Shown here: positions 24,099-35,258 of the stretch, one piece after another
Numbering within the stretch: position 1 is the first letter of the stretch
Layout: every line of letters begins with the position of its first letter
DNA from: Bidens hawaiensis
Lineage: Eukaryota; Streptophyta; Magnoliopsida; Asterales; Asteraceae
Length of the DNA: 64,000 nucleotides
Direction of reading: 5' to 3'
NCBI GenBank assembly: GCA_021521415.1
Contig: JAIQDT010005489.1
Location: 114,317 to 178,316 of the forward strand
Translations under genes and position numbers: made by a program
Notes under the pieces: model-generated
Seen by the model: only the letters and a program-made list of their open reading frames with translations
Database searches by the model: none
Told to the model about the DNA's origin: nothing

Positions 24099-26390
24099 TG
24101 TAACAACTCGGATTTTATAAATTAATATTTATTAAACATAACCCGACCTGCTTTAATATTCGTGTAATTTTAAATGATAAAAATATCGCGTCTAATGAGT
24201 ATTTAATGTTTATTATTAAATATAAATTAACTTTGATCTATATTCAAATTTAGCCCAAAACTAAACTTTAACCTAATATTGATCCCAACCCTAATCTTCA
24301 GGGACCAATCAGCAAATATAGTTAAACATTATATTATAATAATCCAACTAACCCATTAACCCATCATCCTTACCCAAACCCCGACCCGATTAGCGAACCC
24401 GGATTCCCAAATCACTAGCTTGCACCATAATTCTCGTCATAAACTTAGAAATTGAATCTTGCATATCCTTATGCATACCATAACGAGCCCACCGACACCA
24501 TAAACATGGAATAAAATCAATTATTGATTCGTATTACTCGTTTGAACGAACCGACGTAACCTGTTAATCAATATACTTTATATCGTTCATAATAATTCAA
24601 TTAAACTTGTAAAAAGCACCTCACATACATCGCCAACAGTTACCCTATAATGAGTTATATTATCATTGATGTTTTGATGCGTGTTCTTGAGCCTCTTCTG
24701 CCGTTACCTGTCTATACAAATTAACCATCAATTGTTCACTGTTTAAGGTAATTATTATATGTATTAGAATCGCAAGTTCGTGTTCTGCAATATTCCTAAC
24801 ATTAATCGAATCCATAGTTAACAGGTTGATCAATTGCAGTTGTTAGGGTTCTTAATCAATTTAGGTTTTCCAGTTGTTGTTTATGTATTTCCGTTTCCAC
24901 CATAAAAGCTCAGTTGATGGGTGTGTGGGTGTTAAATCATGTTCCGGCCACTGGCGCGGGTTCTAGTCCCGGCCGCCGTTTTTATTGTTATTATTCTGTT
25001 TAAGTGTTTTAGAACATATAGTAATATATTAAATCATGTAAATAATATTATAAATAATATATAATCTGTAATTAATTATTATTTTGTTAAACCGACATAT
25101 CAACCGAGCAATTTTCCGAACCTTGGTTAAACCATATATATATGTGTGTGTGTATGTATGTATGTATATATTTATATATTGTGTGTATATATATTAGATT
25201 ATTAAAATTTATAAAGGTTTTATTATTTCAAAAGAGTTTTAATCTAAGATATACATCTAATATAATCTTGTTGTGTAACGTATTAAAAATATAGCTTAAG
25301 TATTTTATAAAATATTATATTTTATATAAATATTATTAATTATTAACTATTATTTATTATTAGTAATATATAAAAACATTAAACGTATTTGTAGTTTTAA
25401 ACATTTAAAACAAACCTTTTTATATAAACTATAAAGTTTTACAAATATTTATTTAAGTATTTTATATAAATAAATCATATTATAAAACTATGAAAATAAA
25501 ATTAATAATAAATCTATTAATATATAACTTTCGAAAGAGTATACCCGATCATCGAATCCCGAACCTCTATCTGGAGTTAGCTTCGTTATTTCTATCCATA
25601 TTTATTTCCTCAATTATTGTAAATAGGATTCTTGTCGGTAAGCATCGAAGAACTTGACTTACCGCTTCCTTACCTATTCATTATATTTTACTTAAAGGCT
25701 AACGTGAGTATTTCACTCCCCTTTTTACTTATTTTTAAACCTTTTTAGGGACATGTGCCTACTTATATATTTAACTATTATCTAGTATTCAAAACCGCAA
25801 CTGTTAATCCTTGTGTGTATATCGGTTTATGCCTAACTTGCTATTTGCTTATTTTCTTTACTTGAATGCAATTTACTTACTTCGACAACCGATGTCCGTT
25901 TTTATGGCAACAGTTTAGTCCTTGCTTGGTAACCAATGTCCATTTATATGGATTGGCTGAGCCCTTTCTTTATGGTTTGATTGATTGTTTATCTGATACG
26001 GCTTAACTGGTTATTCTCACCGGAACAGTTTGCATCTTTCTTTATTTATTATATATTATTATTGTTGTATCTTAAACTGGTGTTTTACTCACTCAACATG
26101 TGTTGTTGACAAAAATTCTATTTTATACGCATATGCAGGTTATCGTAGAAATTTAATGCAGGTTGGTGAAAACTTAGTGAAGAATTTAGTTAGAAGAATA
26201 ATATAATCAAGATCATTAGAAATATAAAATTTGTATTGTTGTATGAATTATGTACTTGTTTGTATTTGATTTATTTGAAAATTGAATTTAATTAATAGAT
26301 ATTATCATTTATATATTGCATGATAGTACCTTGAGAGCTGTAGCAATCAGCTCACGCCTCGACATTTCCGCCTTAGGTTGGGGTGTGACA
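24099..26390 (+). repeat. Solo LTR F1 inside copia integrase
   Basis: 2292 bp from TGTAACAACTCGG to GGGGTGTGACA, flanked by perfect TTTTG duplications. There is no primer site or internal region, so it is a solo LTR left by LTR-LTR recombination. Removing it and one TTTTG leaves the integrase frame continuous from FRAFG to a following CHVFPYLRDY. It is very AT-rich between 25010 and 25520. It is homologous to 52725-54251 (F2). Confidence 0.95.
24906..24985 (+). repeat. tRNA-like module inside LTR F1 (degenerate)
   Basis: AGCTCAGTTGATGGG resembles a pol III A box (tRNA D arm). GCGGGTTCTAGTCCC about 50 bases later resembles a B box (T arm). F2 has the same module at the matching place with better boxes. 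Spacing is close to a tRNA, but the acceptor stem is not convincing. It may be a tRNA- or SINE-derived piece captured by the LTR. Confidence 0.45.
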
Positions 26391-26395
26391 TTTTG
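26391..26395. other. Target-site duplication TTTTG, right copy
   Basis: Pairs with 24094-24098; followed by the resumed integrase frame. Confidence 0.95.
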
Positions 26396-28511
26396 GTTGT
26401 CATGTGTTCCCTTATCTACGGGATTATTCAGAACACAAACTTGCCCCACTGACTATACCATACATTTTCATCGGTTATAGTCCAATCTACAAGGGCTATC
26501 GTTGCCTTGACCCTACTACCTCTCGCGTTTATATATCACGTCATGCTAGGTTTGATGAAGAGGTTTTTCCATTTATTGCCACTGATGACAGTAAGCCCAT
26601 CTCCACACTTCAATTAACTACTTTTGATGACCAGTCCTACCATTCTTTTACGCCATCCGTAATTCGAAACCCAAAACCACAGCCAACTCATGCATCCCAC
26701 CCTCCATGCCACCTTTGCATGGAATTTCTAACAAACCATAACACTACATCTTCTAATCCTACCACCCTTCCTCCATCTACCTCATATCCTGAACCTACCT
26801 TAAACTAAATTAATTTAGAAGTTTCATCCCCCACATCCCAAACCACCTCCGTGACATCCTCACCCCATGCTAGCCCTATCCCTCTTTCACTGCCGCTACC
26901 CCCACCCTCCACACACCCTATGATCACCTGTGCAAAGGCTGGTATATTCAAACCCCAAATCGAGCCGACTTCTTCTTATGTCACCCATCAGGCGTTACAC
27001 GCTGCTCTTTTTGTCTCAACAGTTCCCGCGTGTTATCAAACCGCTCTTAAGGATCCTAAATGGGTGATATCCATGCATAATGAACTTGACGCTTTACGTA
27101 AAAACAATACGTGGACCCTTGTACCTCGCTCCCCAATCATCCCATTGTTGGGTCTAAATGGTTTTTTCGGACCAAGTTTCATTCTGATGGTTCTATTGAG
27201 CGTCATAAGCCTCGACTTGTCGCTCAAGGGTATAGCCAAACACCGGGTATTGATTACTCACACACATTTAGCCCAGTTGTTAAAGATTCGCCTATTCACA
27301 TAATACTCTCTTTGGTCGTCCTTACAGATTGGAACTTGCATTAACTTGACGTGAATAATGCTTTCTTGCATGGGTATCTCAACGAAAATGTTTATATGGA
27401 ACAATCACCGGGCTTTATTAATCATCGTTTTCCTAATTATGTGTGTAAATTAAATAAGGCTTTGTATGGCCTCAAGCAAACACCACGTGCTTGGTTTCAT
27501 CGCTTAAGCACATTTTTAATGACTAATGGGTTCTCATGTAGTCGTGCTGACATGTCTCTTTTTATTTTTAAAAGAGATTCATGCATTATGTATTTATTGG
27601 TTTATGTGGATGACTTGACTCTTACCAGAAATCAGGATTCCGTTCTCAAGTCTTTTATTACTTGATTATGCAAAGAATTTGCTATTAAAGATTTAGGCAA
27701 ATTCAACTATTTTCTTGGACTTGAAGTCACATACACAAATGATGGTTTATTTTTGAATCAATCCAAATATGCTCGAGAAATTTTGGATCGTGCAAGAATG
27801 TTGGATGCAAAACCGGATCCTACACCACTTTCTACATTTGTTTCATTTACCATCACCGGCGAGCCATACTCTGATCCCACTCACTATCGTTCCATTGTAG
27901 GAGCATTACAATATTTGACTATTACAAGACCCGATATTTCCTATGTCGTCAATCAGGTTAGCCAATTTCTTCATTCACCAACGATGGATCACTTTTAAGA
28001 AGTCAAACGTATCCTTCGATATATTAAGGGAACTTTGGCTTTTGGTCTTACATTTTGTAAACCATCTAAGACATCAATAATTGGTTATTCTGATGCTGAT
28101 TGGGTAAGATGTCTTGAAACACGGCGCTCCACTTGTGAATACTCTATATTTTTTGGTGGTAATCTTGTTTCATGGATTGCAAAAAAGCAACCTACGGTAT
28201 CTCGGTCGAGCTGTGAATCTGAATATCGTGCAATGGCAAAGACGACAACAGAAATAATTTGGATAACACACCTTTTACGAGAACTACATGCTATACCTCC
28301 GGATCGCCCGACTATTCTATGTGACAATCATAGTGCTTTATTTCTCACTCAAAATCCAATCTCTCACAAAAGAGTTAACAATATTGAGTTGGATTACCAT
28401 TTTATACGTGAACTCGTTTCTTCAGGGAAACTTCACACTCGGTTCATTCCTAAAAAGCTCCAAGTGGCGGACATCTTTACGAAAAGTCTTCCGGAACATT
28501 ACGTTAGATAG
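26396..28511 (+). pseudogene. pol: copia integrase C-terminus, reverse transcriptase and RNase H
   Basis: The integrase C-terminal region (FIGYSPIYKGYRCLDP) leads into a Ser/Pro-rich linker. RT begins near 26930 with KDPKWVISMHNELDALRKN and W-TLVPR, then SKWFFRTKFHSDGSIERHK and RLVAQGYSQTPGIDY. It continues with LDVNNAFLHGYLNENVYMEQ and ALYGLKQTPRAWF, and the YVDDLTL catalytic core is at about 27603-27623. IVGALQYLTITRPDI follows. RNase H shows YSDADWVRC, SRSSCESEYRAM, LCDNHSA and FTKSLPEH, and ends at 28511. Breaks: a frameshift near 27160, a TAA after NLH near 27342, a TGA after SFIT near 27663 and a TAA near 27996. Inactive. Confidence 0.9.
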
Positions 28512-29362
28512 ATTAGATTAGTTGGGGTTCTGTCATGAGGATAAGTACGGACCCGCGAGATCTTTTTCATTATTAAACTTTAGGTACTATAATTCTCTTC
28601 TTTTTGTGACGAGTGAATTTGTTTTTTCTCTAACATAACATATTTGTGTGAGTAGTATATCATTTGTTTTGTTGTATACAAACTGCAGCTTGTCATTCAT
28701 AACAATTTTAAGCGTACAAAGATGTATACCAATCTAACATTTCTTTACTTAAATTTATATGCAATTTTTAATTATAAAACCAAATGAAATACACGGGTCT
28801 CTATCAAATCCCTTATTATTATTATTATGCTTCCAAAAGAATAAATAAATTTTTGACGAACAAAGTACTTATTTTTGGGGAAACTTTTGTGAATGGTCTA
28901 AACTTTGTCATTTTGTTATGCACAAATTTGTTACGGGTCATGCGCATTTTGTTATGCACAAATCCCTCACTCTAAATACAGGTCACTCAAATGCAGTTTG
29001 CATTTTCGTTCACAAAGGTGCATAATATCACTTTGCAATGTATTACAAAGTTTGCATTTTTGGTAAAAATGGACACGACCACGTACTTAACTATGTTAGT
29101 GGGGTGGTTTGTTTTAACTCTTGTAATTTAATGTAAAACGTGATTATTTAAATAATATATGTTAATTTTATCATGTAATTTAGTTTATCTTCATAAATAA
29201 TATATGTTAATTTTATCATTAATTTGGTTTATCTTCATGATTCTTTCTACAAACATTTTAGTTGCTTAATTTTAAAATGTTATCTTTTATTTAAATAGTG
29301 CACTATCAGTATTTAATATATGACTTCTAGATTTTCGTTCCAATTTCATTACAAAAACCATG
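28512..29362. other. No gene seen; AT-rich
   Basis: Sequence after the copia stop. It may include the copia 3' LTR, but no TG...CA borders or matching copy could be found. Two short direct repeats of a CATTTTGTTATGCACAAAT type lie at about 28908-28968. Confidence 0.5.
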
Positions 29363-29465
29363 GTTGCAAATGTCGCTAGGCGGACTCTAGGTTGGAAAGT
29401 TGGCTATACTTGGAATACTCGGGGAGTACTTGAAAATGGTAACTATAAATAAAATTAATTTGTAG

Positions 29466-29512
<47 letters not shown>

Positions 29513-29822
29513 AATATCAAAAGTTAACTAATATTTATAACAAATTAAGTGAATATCAATATAAACAAAATAAATACATTTTTAAATACTACATTATTAA
29601 AAAATTTGCTAATCATTAGGTAAAAAAGTGATACGCTTTTATTAATATTATAGAAATATGAATTATGTTTTACTTTTTAAGTCAAAATCGGCTCAAGTTC
29701 ACCGACTATATGTGATTCTGGCTGAAGTTGATCACTTTCGATCGGTCCTTAATAATAGGCGGAGTAAAGAAACTCCCATCGGTACCATACCTTGTAACGA
29801 GTACTCGACCTACTTTTACAAC
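29363..29822. mobile_element. Putative MITE-like element
   Basis: Starts GTTGCAAATGTCGCTAGG and ends CCTACTTTTACAAC, whose reverse complement is GTTGTAAAAGTAGG. These look like imperfect terminal inverted repeats. The interior has ACTCGGGGAGTACTTG and GAGTACTCGACC near the two ends. About 460 bp with no transposase, and it contains an AT microsatellite. No clear target duplication, so the class is inferred. Confidence 0.4.
29470..29510. repeat. (AT)n microsatellite
   Basis: About 20 uninterrupted AT units. Confidence 0.95.
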
Positions 29823-29957
29823 ATTAACAAAAACATAAGATTTATGTAACTTTTATGTAACTTTATCCGTTGATATTATGCAAAAATTTACAAATTGTTC
29901 AAAAATATATAGACATATTACTGTTGCATTTTACTATATAATTAGGAGAAAGTTAAC

Positions 29958-30122
29958 GTACAAATGAAATTAACGTGCTAAACGTGAGAATCAAGTAGAG
30001 TAATTATAAATACAAGTAGAGTAATTATGTAATTATTCTATGATGTAATTACATAATTACTCTAGTTGTATATGTAATTACTCTACTTAATTCTCACGTT
30101 AAGCACGTTAATTTTATTTGTA
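29958..30122. mobile_element. Foldback (MITE-like) element of about 165 bp
   Basis: Almost the whole element is one inverted repeat. The left arm reads GTACAAATGAAATTAACGTG and continues to about 30035. The right arm, read backwards from 30122, is TACAAATAAAATTAACGTG and matches it with a few differences through GAGAAT(C/T)AAGTAGAGTAATTA. Arms of about 75 bp and a short AT-rich loop. The flanks TTAA-C and TTTAA hint at a TTAA/TAA-type target. Confidence 0.7.
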
Positions 30123-30531
30123 TTTAATCCAAACCGTAATTATATAAATGAATAACTTTTTATCTATGGCTACTTTTATCATTATGACATAATTATGTAA
30201 AATAATTCATTGCATTTGCGTGTATGTGTTTAAATGAAGATTTTTATATTTTCAATAAGAAATTCATTGTTCCAATCCACATGCATTTATTTGTCACCTA
30301 ACCTTTTCCCGAATAACCAAACCATTGTAGACGACGAGTCACATCGATCAGTACCTACTGGACATGTATTGTCAACCAAGAAAGCAATTGCCTGTCCTTT
30401 TTTCCCATTCCTTTGTTTAGTGAAAACACAAGAAGCCAATCAATTTGAATGGTGGCGTCACATCCCACCTTTCAGATCGCGATGATTTGCTTTTAAAAAC
30501 CAACACCCCCACTTCTATATCCACTCACCAG

Positions 30532-30569
30532 CATACCATACCATACCATACCATACCATACCATACCAC
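30532..30569. repeat. (ATACC)n pentanucleotide repeat
   Basis: CATAC/ATACC repeated about seven to eight times, just before ACCATGTTCC. Confidence 0.95.
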
Positions 30570-30974
30570 CATGTTCCAACTCCGCCCGGTGTGAGTTTTC
30601 TCCGACTGAGGTAATAATACTAATCCCAACCCATAACTTGTTACTTTTAATTTTATTTTGTTAAGTACCAACACAAATCAATGAGACTGTATGAGTTTAA
30701 ATTACACAATTAATCTTAAGTTATAATAACATACTACTACTGTTAGTTAAACCTATATTTCGTTGTTTTCAACTATCTCAGCATGGAGATAACGAGGATT
30801 AGCTACTCTACAATACAAGGCATACCTACGATTGAACATGACGAGGAAATTAGAAAGGTGTACAAACTATATGGCACATCGATTGTGCTAAAAGTGGACT
30901 ACACTACCTTCATAATCATCGTGGTGGTTGTTTGTGACGCTGCGGCAGTGTTTAAGCTGCATTCAAACATATAA
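30570..30974 (+). CDS. Possible short spliced gene or gene fragment, unrecognised
   Basis: A 63-codon frame (30783-30974) begins MEITRISYSTIQGIPTIEHD and ends with an Ile/Val-rich possible membrane stretch (TFIIIVVVVCDAAAVF). The ATG sits two bases after a good splice acceptor, a pyrimidine-rich tract ending CTATCTCAG at 30781. Upstream, CCGACTGAG|GTAATAATAC at 30611 is a plausible donor, giving a 171-bp intron. The putative first exon holds a very short frame (MFQLRPV-stop). The coding tail ends about 90 bp before the duplicated segment begins, so the gene may have been cut there. I do not recognise the protein. Confidence 0.3.
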
Positions 30975-31065
30975 TTGGTTTGGGCCAACTTAAAAAGATT
31001 GATGGTTTGAGACACCCCAAGATACAAAAACAACAAAAGTCTTCTCCACATGTTTTTGATTTCCC

Positions 31066-32760
31066 TCTTGAAAGAGATTATGATGTTAACGTTTAGTAAT
31101 TAACTTCTTTTTTGTTGATAATGGACTTTAAGTAGACAGACCTTACTTTGGTATTGTAATTATGGTTATAGGTTTTACTATACTAAAGTTAGCTATGCCG
31201 GTATGCTTGTAACCTTGCAGTTGATAATCACGTAACATGTTAGTTTTTAAAATTTACAAACTATAGCGATACCATACTCAAATTAAAGAGAATAAAATGA
31301 TCGTGTTTATAGTGTAGTTTTTTTAAAAAAATATTAACATGTATAAAGATTAAGGTTGGTTAGAAGTCGTGAGGGTAGTTTGTTTAGATTAAGGGCTAAA
31401 ACTGTAACTATTATATAAATTAACAAAAACTGATTGAAGTTGAAAGATTAAAATTGTAAATTATTTTTAAAAACATTGAAGTTAACTGTATATGATGTGG
31501 CCTAAAGACAAAAGTGCCCCTCGACTCTCATAGTGCAATACTCGCTTTCTGTTAGTTTATAAACCATTTCGTGACATATTGTATAGTTCAAGTCGACCTC
31601 GAGCTAGCTTTGGCTCGACTTAAATTAACTCGTTAACAACCTTTTAATTGTTTTGTTCCACAATGAATTATGGGCGCGCACCCCTCTATAAGCTAAAATA
31701 AGTATATATTTTTAGGTATAATTTAGATTTAGATCTTATTTTATAAATAACGAATACATAATTTAAATGAGTCTAGAAGTTTGAAGGCAATTATTAATTT
31801 TATAACTTTATCGTTTCTAGAATTTAATAACATAACTTGAATCAAAATATTCAAATTTTCTTATGATCGTACCAGACATTGAACTGAACGTTCTAGTGGT
31901 TCACTGGTCGGATGGCATTATCATAAAATTAATAACTAAAAAACCATATGAAATTTCAATAACTATACTTGTATTTAACCTTAAAGTATTAATCTTTAGT
32001 TGTGATTCAGTTGTGTTTGGTTTAAATATTTATTATCTGTTAGTTAGATGTTTAATGTTTTTGTATCCAAGGTTTTCAAAAATATATAAAATATATTTTT
32101 TGGTTGATAATCTTTTATAATTCATATTCTTTAAGTTAGTGTACATGCTATTTAATGAACATGCAACCATTTTTATTGGTATGTGGTGAACTGGTAAATG
32201 GTGGGTTTTTTTAACAACTTCTATAACAGAAAGTAGTTAAAAAACAACCAAAAATCCTTCCTATCAAGATATTAGCCGGGGCTAGTACCACAGACAATCC
32301 TATAAAGAAACTACAATACTATCGATTTCCACCTATCCCAATCCAGACTCAAACAATTCGTTCTATTTTTTATACATAAAGACCCAAAACCTTATTATCT
32401 CCAACCACTTTATCAATCTTTACTGGTTTGTTTTCGAAGATGAGCTCGTTTAAGGCTTCCCATAAACACCATATAGCGGCCATCACAATAGAATAAACCA
32501 TTTTTCTTTTATGCTCTATCTCCGGGACTTGTTTGATAGTCACAAATAACCCTTGGACATCTTTGACATGGAAAGTTTGAATGTTACACCACTTACCAAT
32601 TCTTTGCCACACCATGCTCTCAACGTAGCATGACGCATATATATGGTCCACTGACTCCCCCACCGCTAAACAATTACCACACATATCCGTGCTGAAATAA
32701 TCTTCCTTTTTATCAAATTATCACATGTGGGAAGCCTGTTCTGGATGGCTCACAAGACGA
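31066..32760. repeat. Duplicated segment, copy 1
   Basis: Collinear with 35974-37670 in the same orientation, with scattered substitutions and small indels. Left border is at CTTGAAAGAGATTATGATG, right border near CTGGATGGCTC. It contains AT-rich noncoding DNA, the chance frame 31863-32120 and the 3' end of a LINE. The LINE 3' end is in both copies, so the duplication came after LINE insertion. Confidence 0.88.
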
Positions 32761-33650
32761 TCACGTTCACTTTCATTGGCACCCAACTATTCCATTTGAG
32801 GATACTCTTCTATATACAATCTATAGAATAAATTCTTCATTATTGCCACCGAGAACGATTCTAGAACTTCACCACCCCATACACAATTGTCTACTCCTCC
32901 CTTAAACCTAAAATAATAAAGTAAATCAAGCAAATCCATCAGTTCGTTAACTACCTTCCCGAACACACCACTTTGTCGAATAATTTCCATTAGTTACTAG
33001 GCATCAATCAACAACCATGTTGGACTTCGCTGCTACTAACGAGAACAAAGTAGGGAATTCATTATTCAATCTATCATCCGTTAGCTGAAGACTTTCAATC
33101 TTGACAATCTTGTCCAATGTACCATTTAACCTTTTGTTGTGGGAAATGACCAACCAAGATCTTGGCATATGGTGTATGGCCATTATAACCTTTTTCCCAA
33201 ATGATATCCTCTTCTACCTTGTATACCACCACCTTTTTGATAAAAAGCACTAAATAAGAGTCTTTAAGATGGCATAAACCTAACCCATCGTCCTCCTTGG
33301 CCGAGGTTAATTTTTTCCAAGCCACCCAACATGTTTTCATTTTATCCTCACTCCTCCCCACCCAACAGAAATCTCCTTCTTTAGCCTCTAGGATCTCTAA
33401 ATCTTTACCGGGGCTTGGTAAAGGAAGTAGTAGCAGCTTGGAAGGCATTTGAGAACTGCCTTGATCAACATTATTCGAACGCCTATATAAAGAGTACGAG
33501 CTTTCCACAATGCTAGGCTTTTGTAAAAATATCCACAACATTTCCTTGACATTTTGAAAGTTCACTCCACCCCAAACAAGGTGGTTTTGCTTAAATATAT
33601 GTCTAGTCCCGACACTAATATAGAAACCCACATAAACCAGCTTAAAGAAT
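32206..33650 (-). pseudogene. LINE (non-LTR retrotransposon) 3' fragment, copy 1
   Basis: On the minus strand the frame at 33095-33631 has the C-terminal RT pattern CWVAWKKLTSAKEDDGLGL. 32787-32990 is a degenerate continuation. 32370-32684 has a zinc-binding RVT module: CGNCLAVGESVDHIYASC (C-x2-C...H...C), VWQRIGKWCNI, and AAIWCLWEALNELIFEN. These are typical of the end of plant L1-type ORF2. A run of T at 32206-32212 is a short poly-A on the minus strand. 5'-truncated, with frameshifts between the pieces. Confidence 0.8.
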
Positions 33651-34178
33651 GCACGCTACTCACCGACCATTATCCCACAATTAAATCATCATCAAACAAT
33701 AACAAATGAGATATAAGAGGACCTTCGTTAGGCATTTGAAAACCTTGAAAGACATCATTATTACATTTCACACCCCACCTTAGGGCGTAGACGTGTGACC
33801 AATAGTTGGTACATGCTTTATAAATATATCAGAGTATTGGTTGCAAACAGGGAGTCTTTTCATTTAATATAATATTAAAAAACTCAGGAAATAAATACCC
33901 GACATTTGATACAAAAAGTATTTATTAGGAAAACCGTAATTTACGTCTTTTAGAATATTAAAACATCTGAGCCATCAAATCATCTAGTGGTTATCACCAC
34001 TATCCTCTTTTATTCTTAGCTAACTGTAAAATAGTTTATAAAATACGTTAGCAACATATGCTAGTAAACACGTTGAAACTAAAACATTTTATATGCTTAA
34101 TTATTCCCTATGAGTATCTTGTGACCTGACCCGTCATGGCAAAGAGAATAACCAAGTTCTGAAATTCTAAATTACTAT
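33651..34178. other. No gene seen
   Basis: AT-rich sequence upstream of the LINE fragment (in LINE orientation). No motif recognised. Confidence 0.5.
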
Positions 34179-34554
34179 TGTTAGTGCATATTGTCAGTTG
34201 CTTAGGTCTTATAGGTCTTGTATTGTATTAGATAGCAGTGTTTGGAATGTATTTGTAATGTTTGAAAGCATATGAGCTTTACGCATGATAACTTATGTGG
34301 CGCATAACATATGCGTTATATAAGCTTACACATCGTATAAGCTTCAAGTTCACCTATAAATAGGTTTCTTGACATAGAGTTCATATCCAAATCTCCAGAG
34401 AGTACATGCTCTGATTTTGGTCATACTCAAGTTGTACTTCACTGTTATTGTTTAATATAAAAAAAGATTAAAGAGATATATTGTGTTTTTTGCTTTTGTT
34501 ATAGATTTCGCACATAGCATTCAATAGTAGATATTGTTAAGCCAAATAAATTTG
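34179..34554 (+). repeat. Putative short solo LTR (copia-like)
   Basis: Starts TGTTAGTGCATATTG and is flanked by ACTAT at 34174-34178 and 34555-34559. It has a CTATAAATAGG TATA box near 34352-34362. The right end is TTTG where CA would be expected, so the border or the call may be wrong. Confidence 0.35.
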
Positions 34555-34559
34555 ACTAT

Positions 34560-35173
34560 GAGGATATGTTATTCTTATTGACAGATCTGGATCTATTATC
34601 CTCCTGAAGGGCTCCGGAACTGTGATAGGATCGAGGATCCTCAGGTTTAAGTATTATTAACGATTGTTTCTTGTATGTAGGCTGATATTTATCAAGTGCA
34701 ACGGCTCTAAGACTTAGTCCACCATCTATTTCGCTACTGGACTTCAACGACACGTGGTCAAAAGGCACGAAGGAAGAGAGTGGAGAAATGGTGGATTTAT
34801 AGGGCTACTTAGTTAGTTGTTGAATTTTTCTTTTTCTTTATAAACCGAGTCTATGATCAACTCTAGGTCACACAGTTACACTCGCACACTTTAGCTGATA
34901 GATCTCTGTAATCACATTCACTTAGCATTATTGTACTCGTCGATCAACTCCACCCATTGTAACCCTTTTTTGTTATTAATAAAGTGGTGATAGACAACTG
35001 TCGTCACCTGGGGTTCTTTTCCTTTGATCTAAACAAGATCAAGGGGTTTTTCCTTCTAACAAATCTCGATGTTCATCTCCATTTCATTCATAAATTCATT
35101 GTTATCGTTTTAGCACTAAACCTCACATAACAAATTTAGATATATAATCCTTAGCAGATTTTTGTCCAAAACA
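34560..35173 (+). repeat. Probable 5' LTR of a Tat/Ogre-like gypsy element (left border unknown)
   Basis: The sequence leads up to a primer site of the Tat/Ogre kind at 35175. It contains a TTTATAAACC TATA-like box near 34837 and an AATAAAG polyadenylation-like signal near 34978. It ends CCAAAACA. The start was not determined, and no second copy lies in the window. Confidence 0.5.
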
Positions 35174-35174
35174 A

Positions 35175-35193
35175 TTTGGCGCCCACCGTGGGG
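35175..35193 (+). other. Primer-binding site of Tat/Ogre type
   Basis: TTTGGCGCCCACCGTGGGG is the hallmark leader sequence of the plant Tat/Ogre branch of Ty3/gypsy and differs from the iMet sites elsewhere here. Confidence 0.8.
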
Positions 35194-35258
35194 AAATTGG
35201 TGCTATAATCCATATCATTCCCATCAATTTTCAACCTTTCATATCCATATCACTATCA

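Larger units (their letters stand above)
22013..28511 (+). mobile_element. Ty1/copia element, decayed, interrupted by solo LTR F1
   Basis: Gag, protease, integrase, RT and RNase H in copia order (integrase before RT). A weak primer-site-like TGGTATCAAGCC lies at 22086-22097. Neither LTR could be delimited: the left side joins directly to a broken gypsy LTR and the right side fades after the RNase H stop. Many stops and frameshifts mark it as old. 24099-26390 is a later insertion. Confidence 0.88.

Noticed and set aside
31863..32120. 85-codon frame also present in the second duplicated copy (36818-37030)
   Set aside because: Conservation is explained by the DNA duplication; composition is that of AT-rich noncoding DNA, with no domain.
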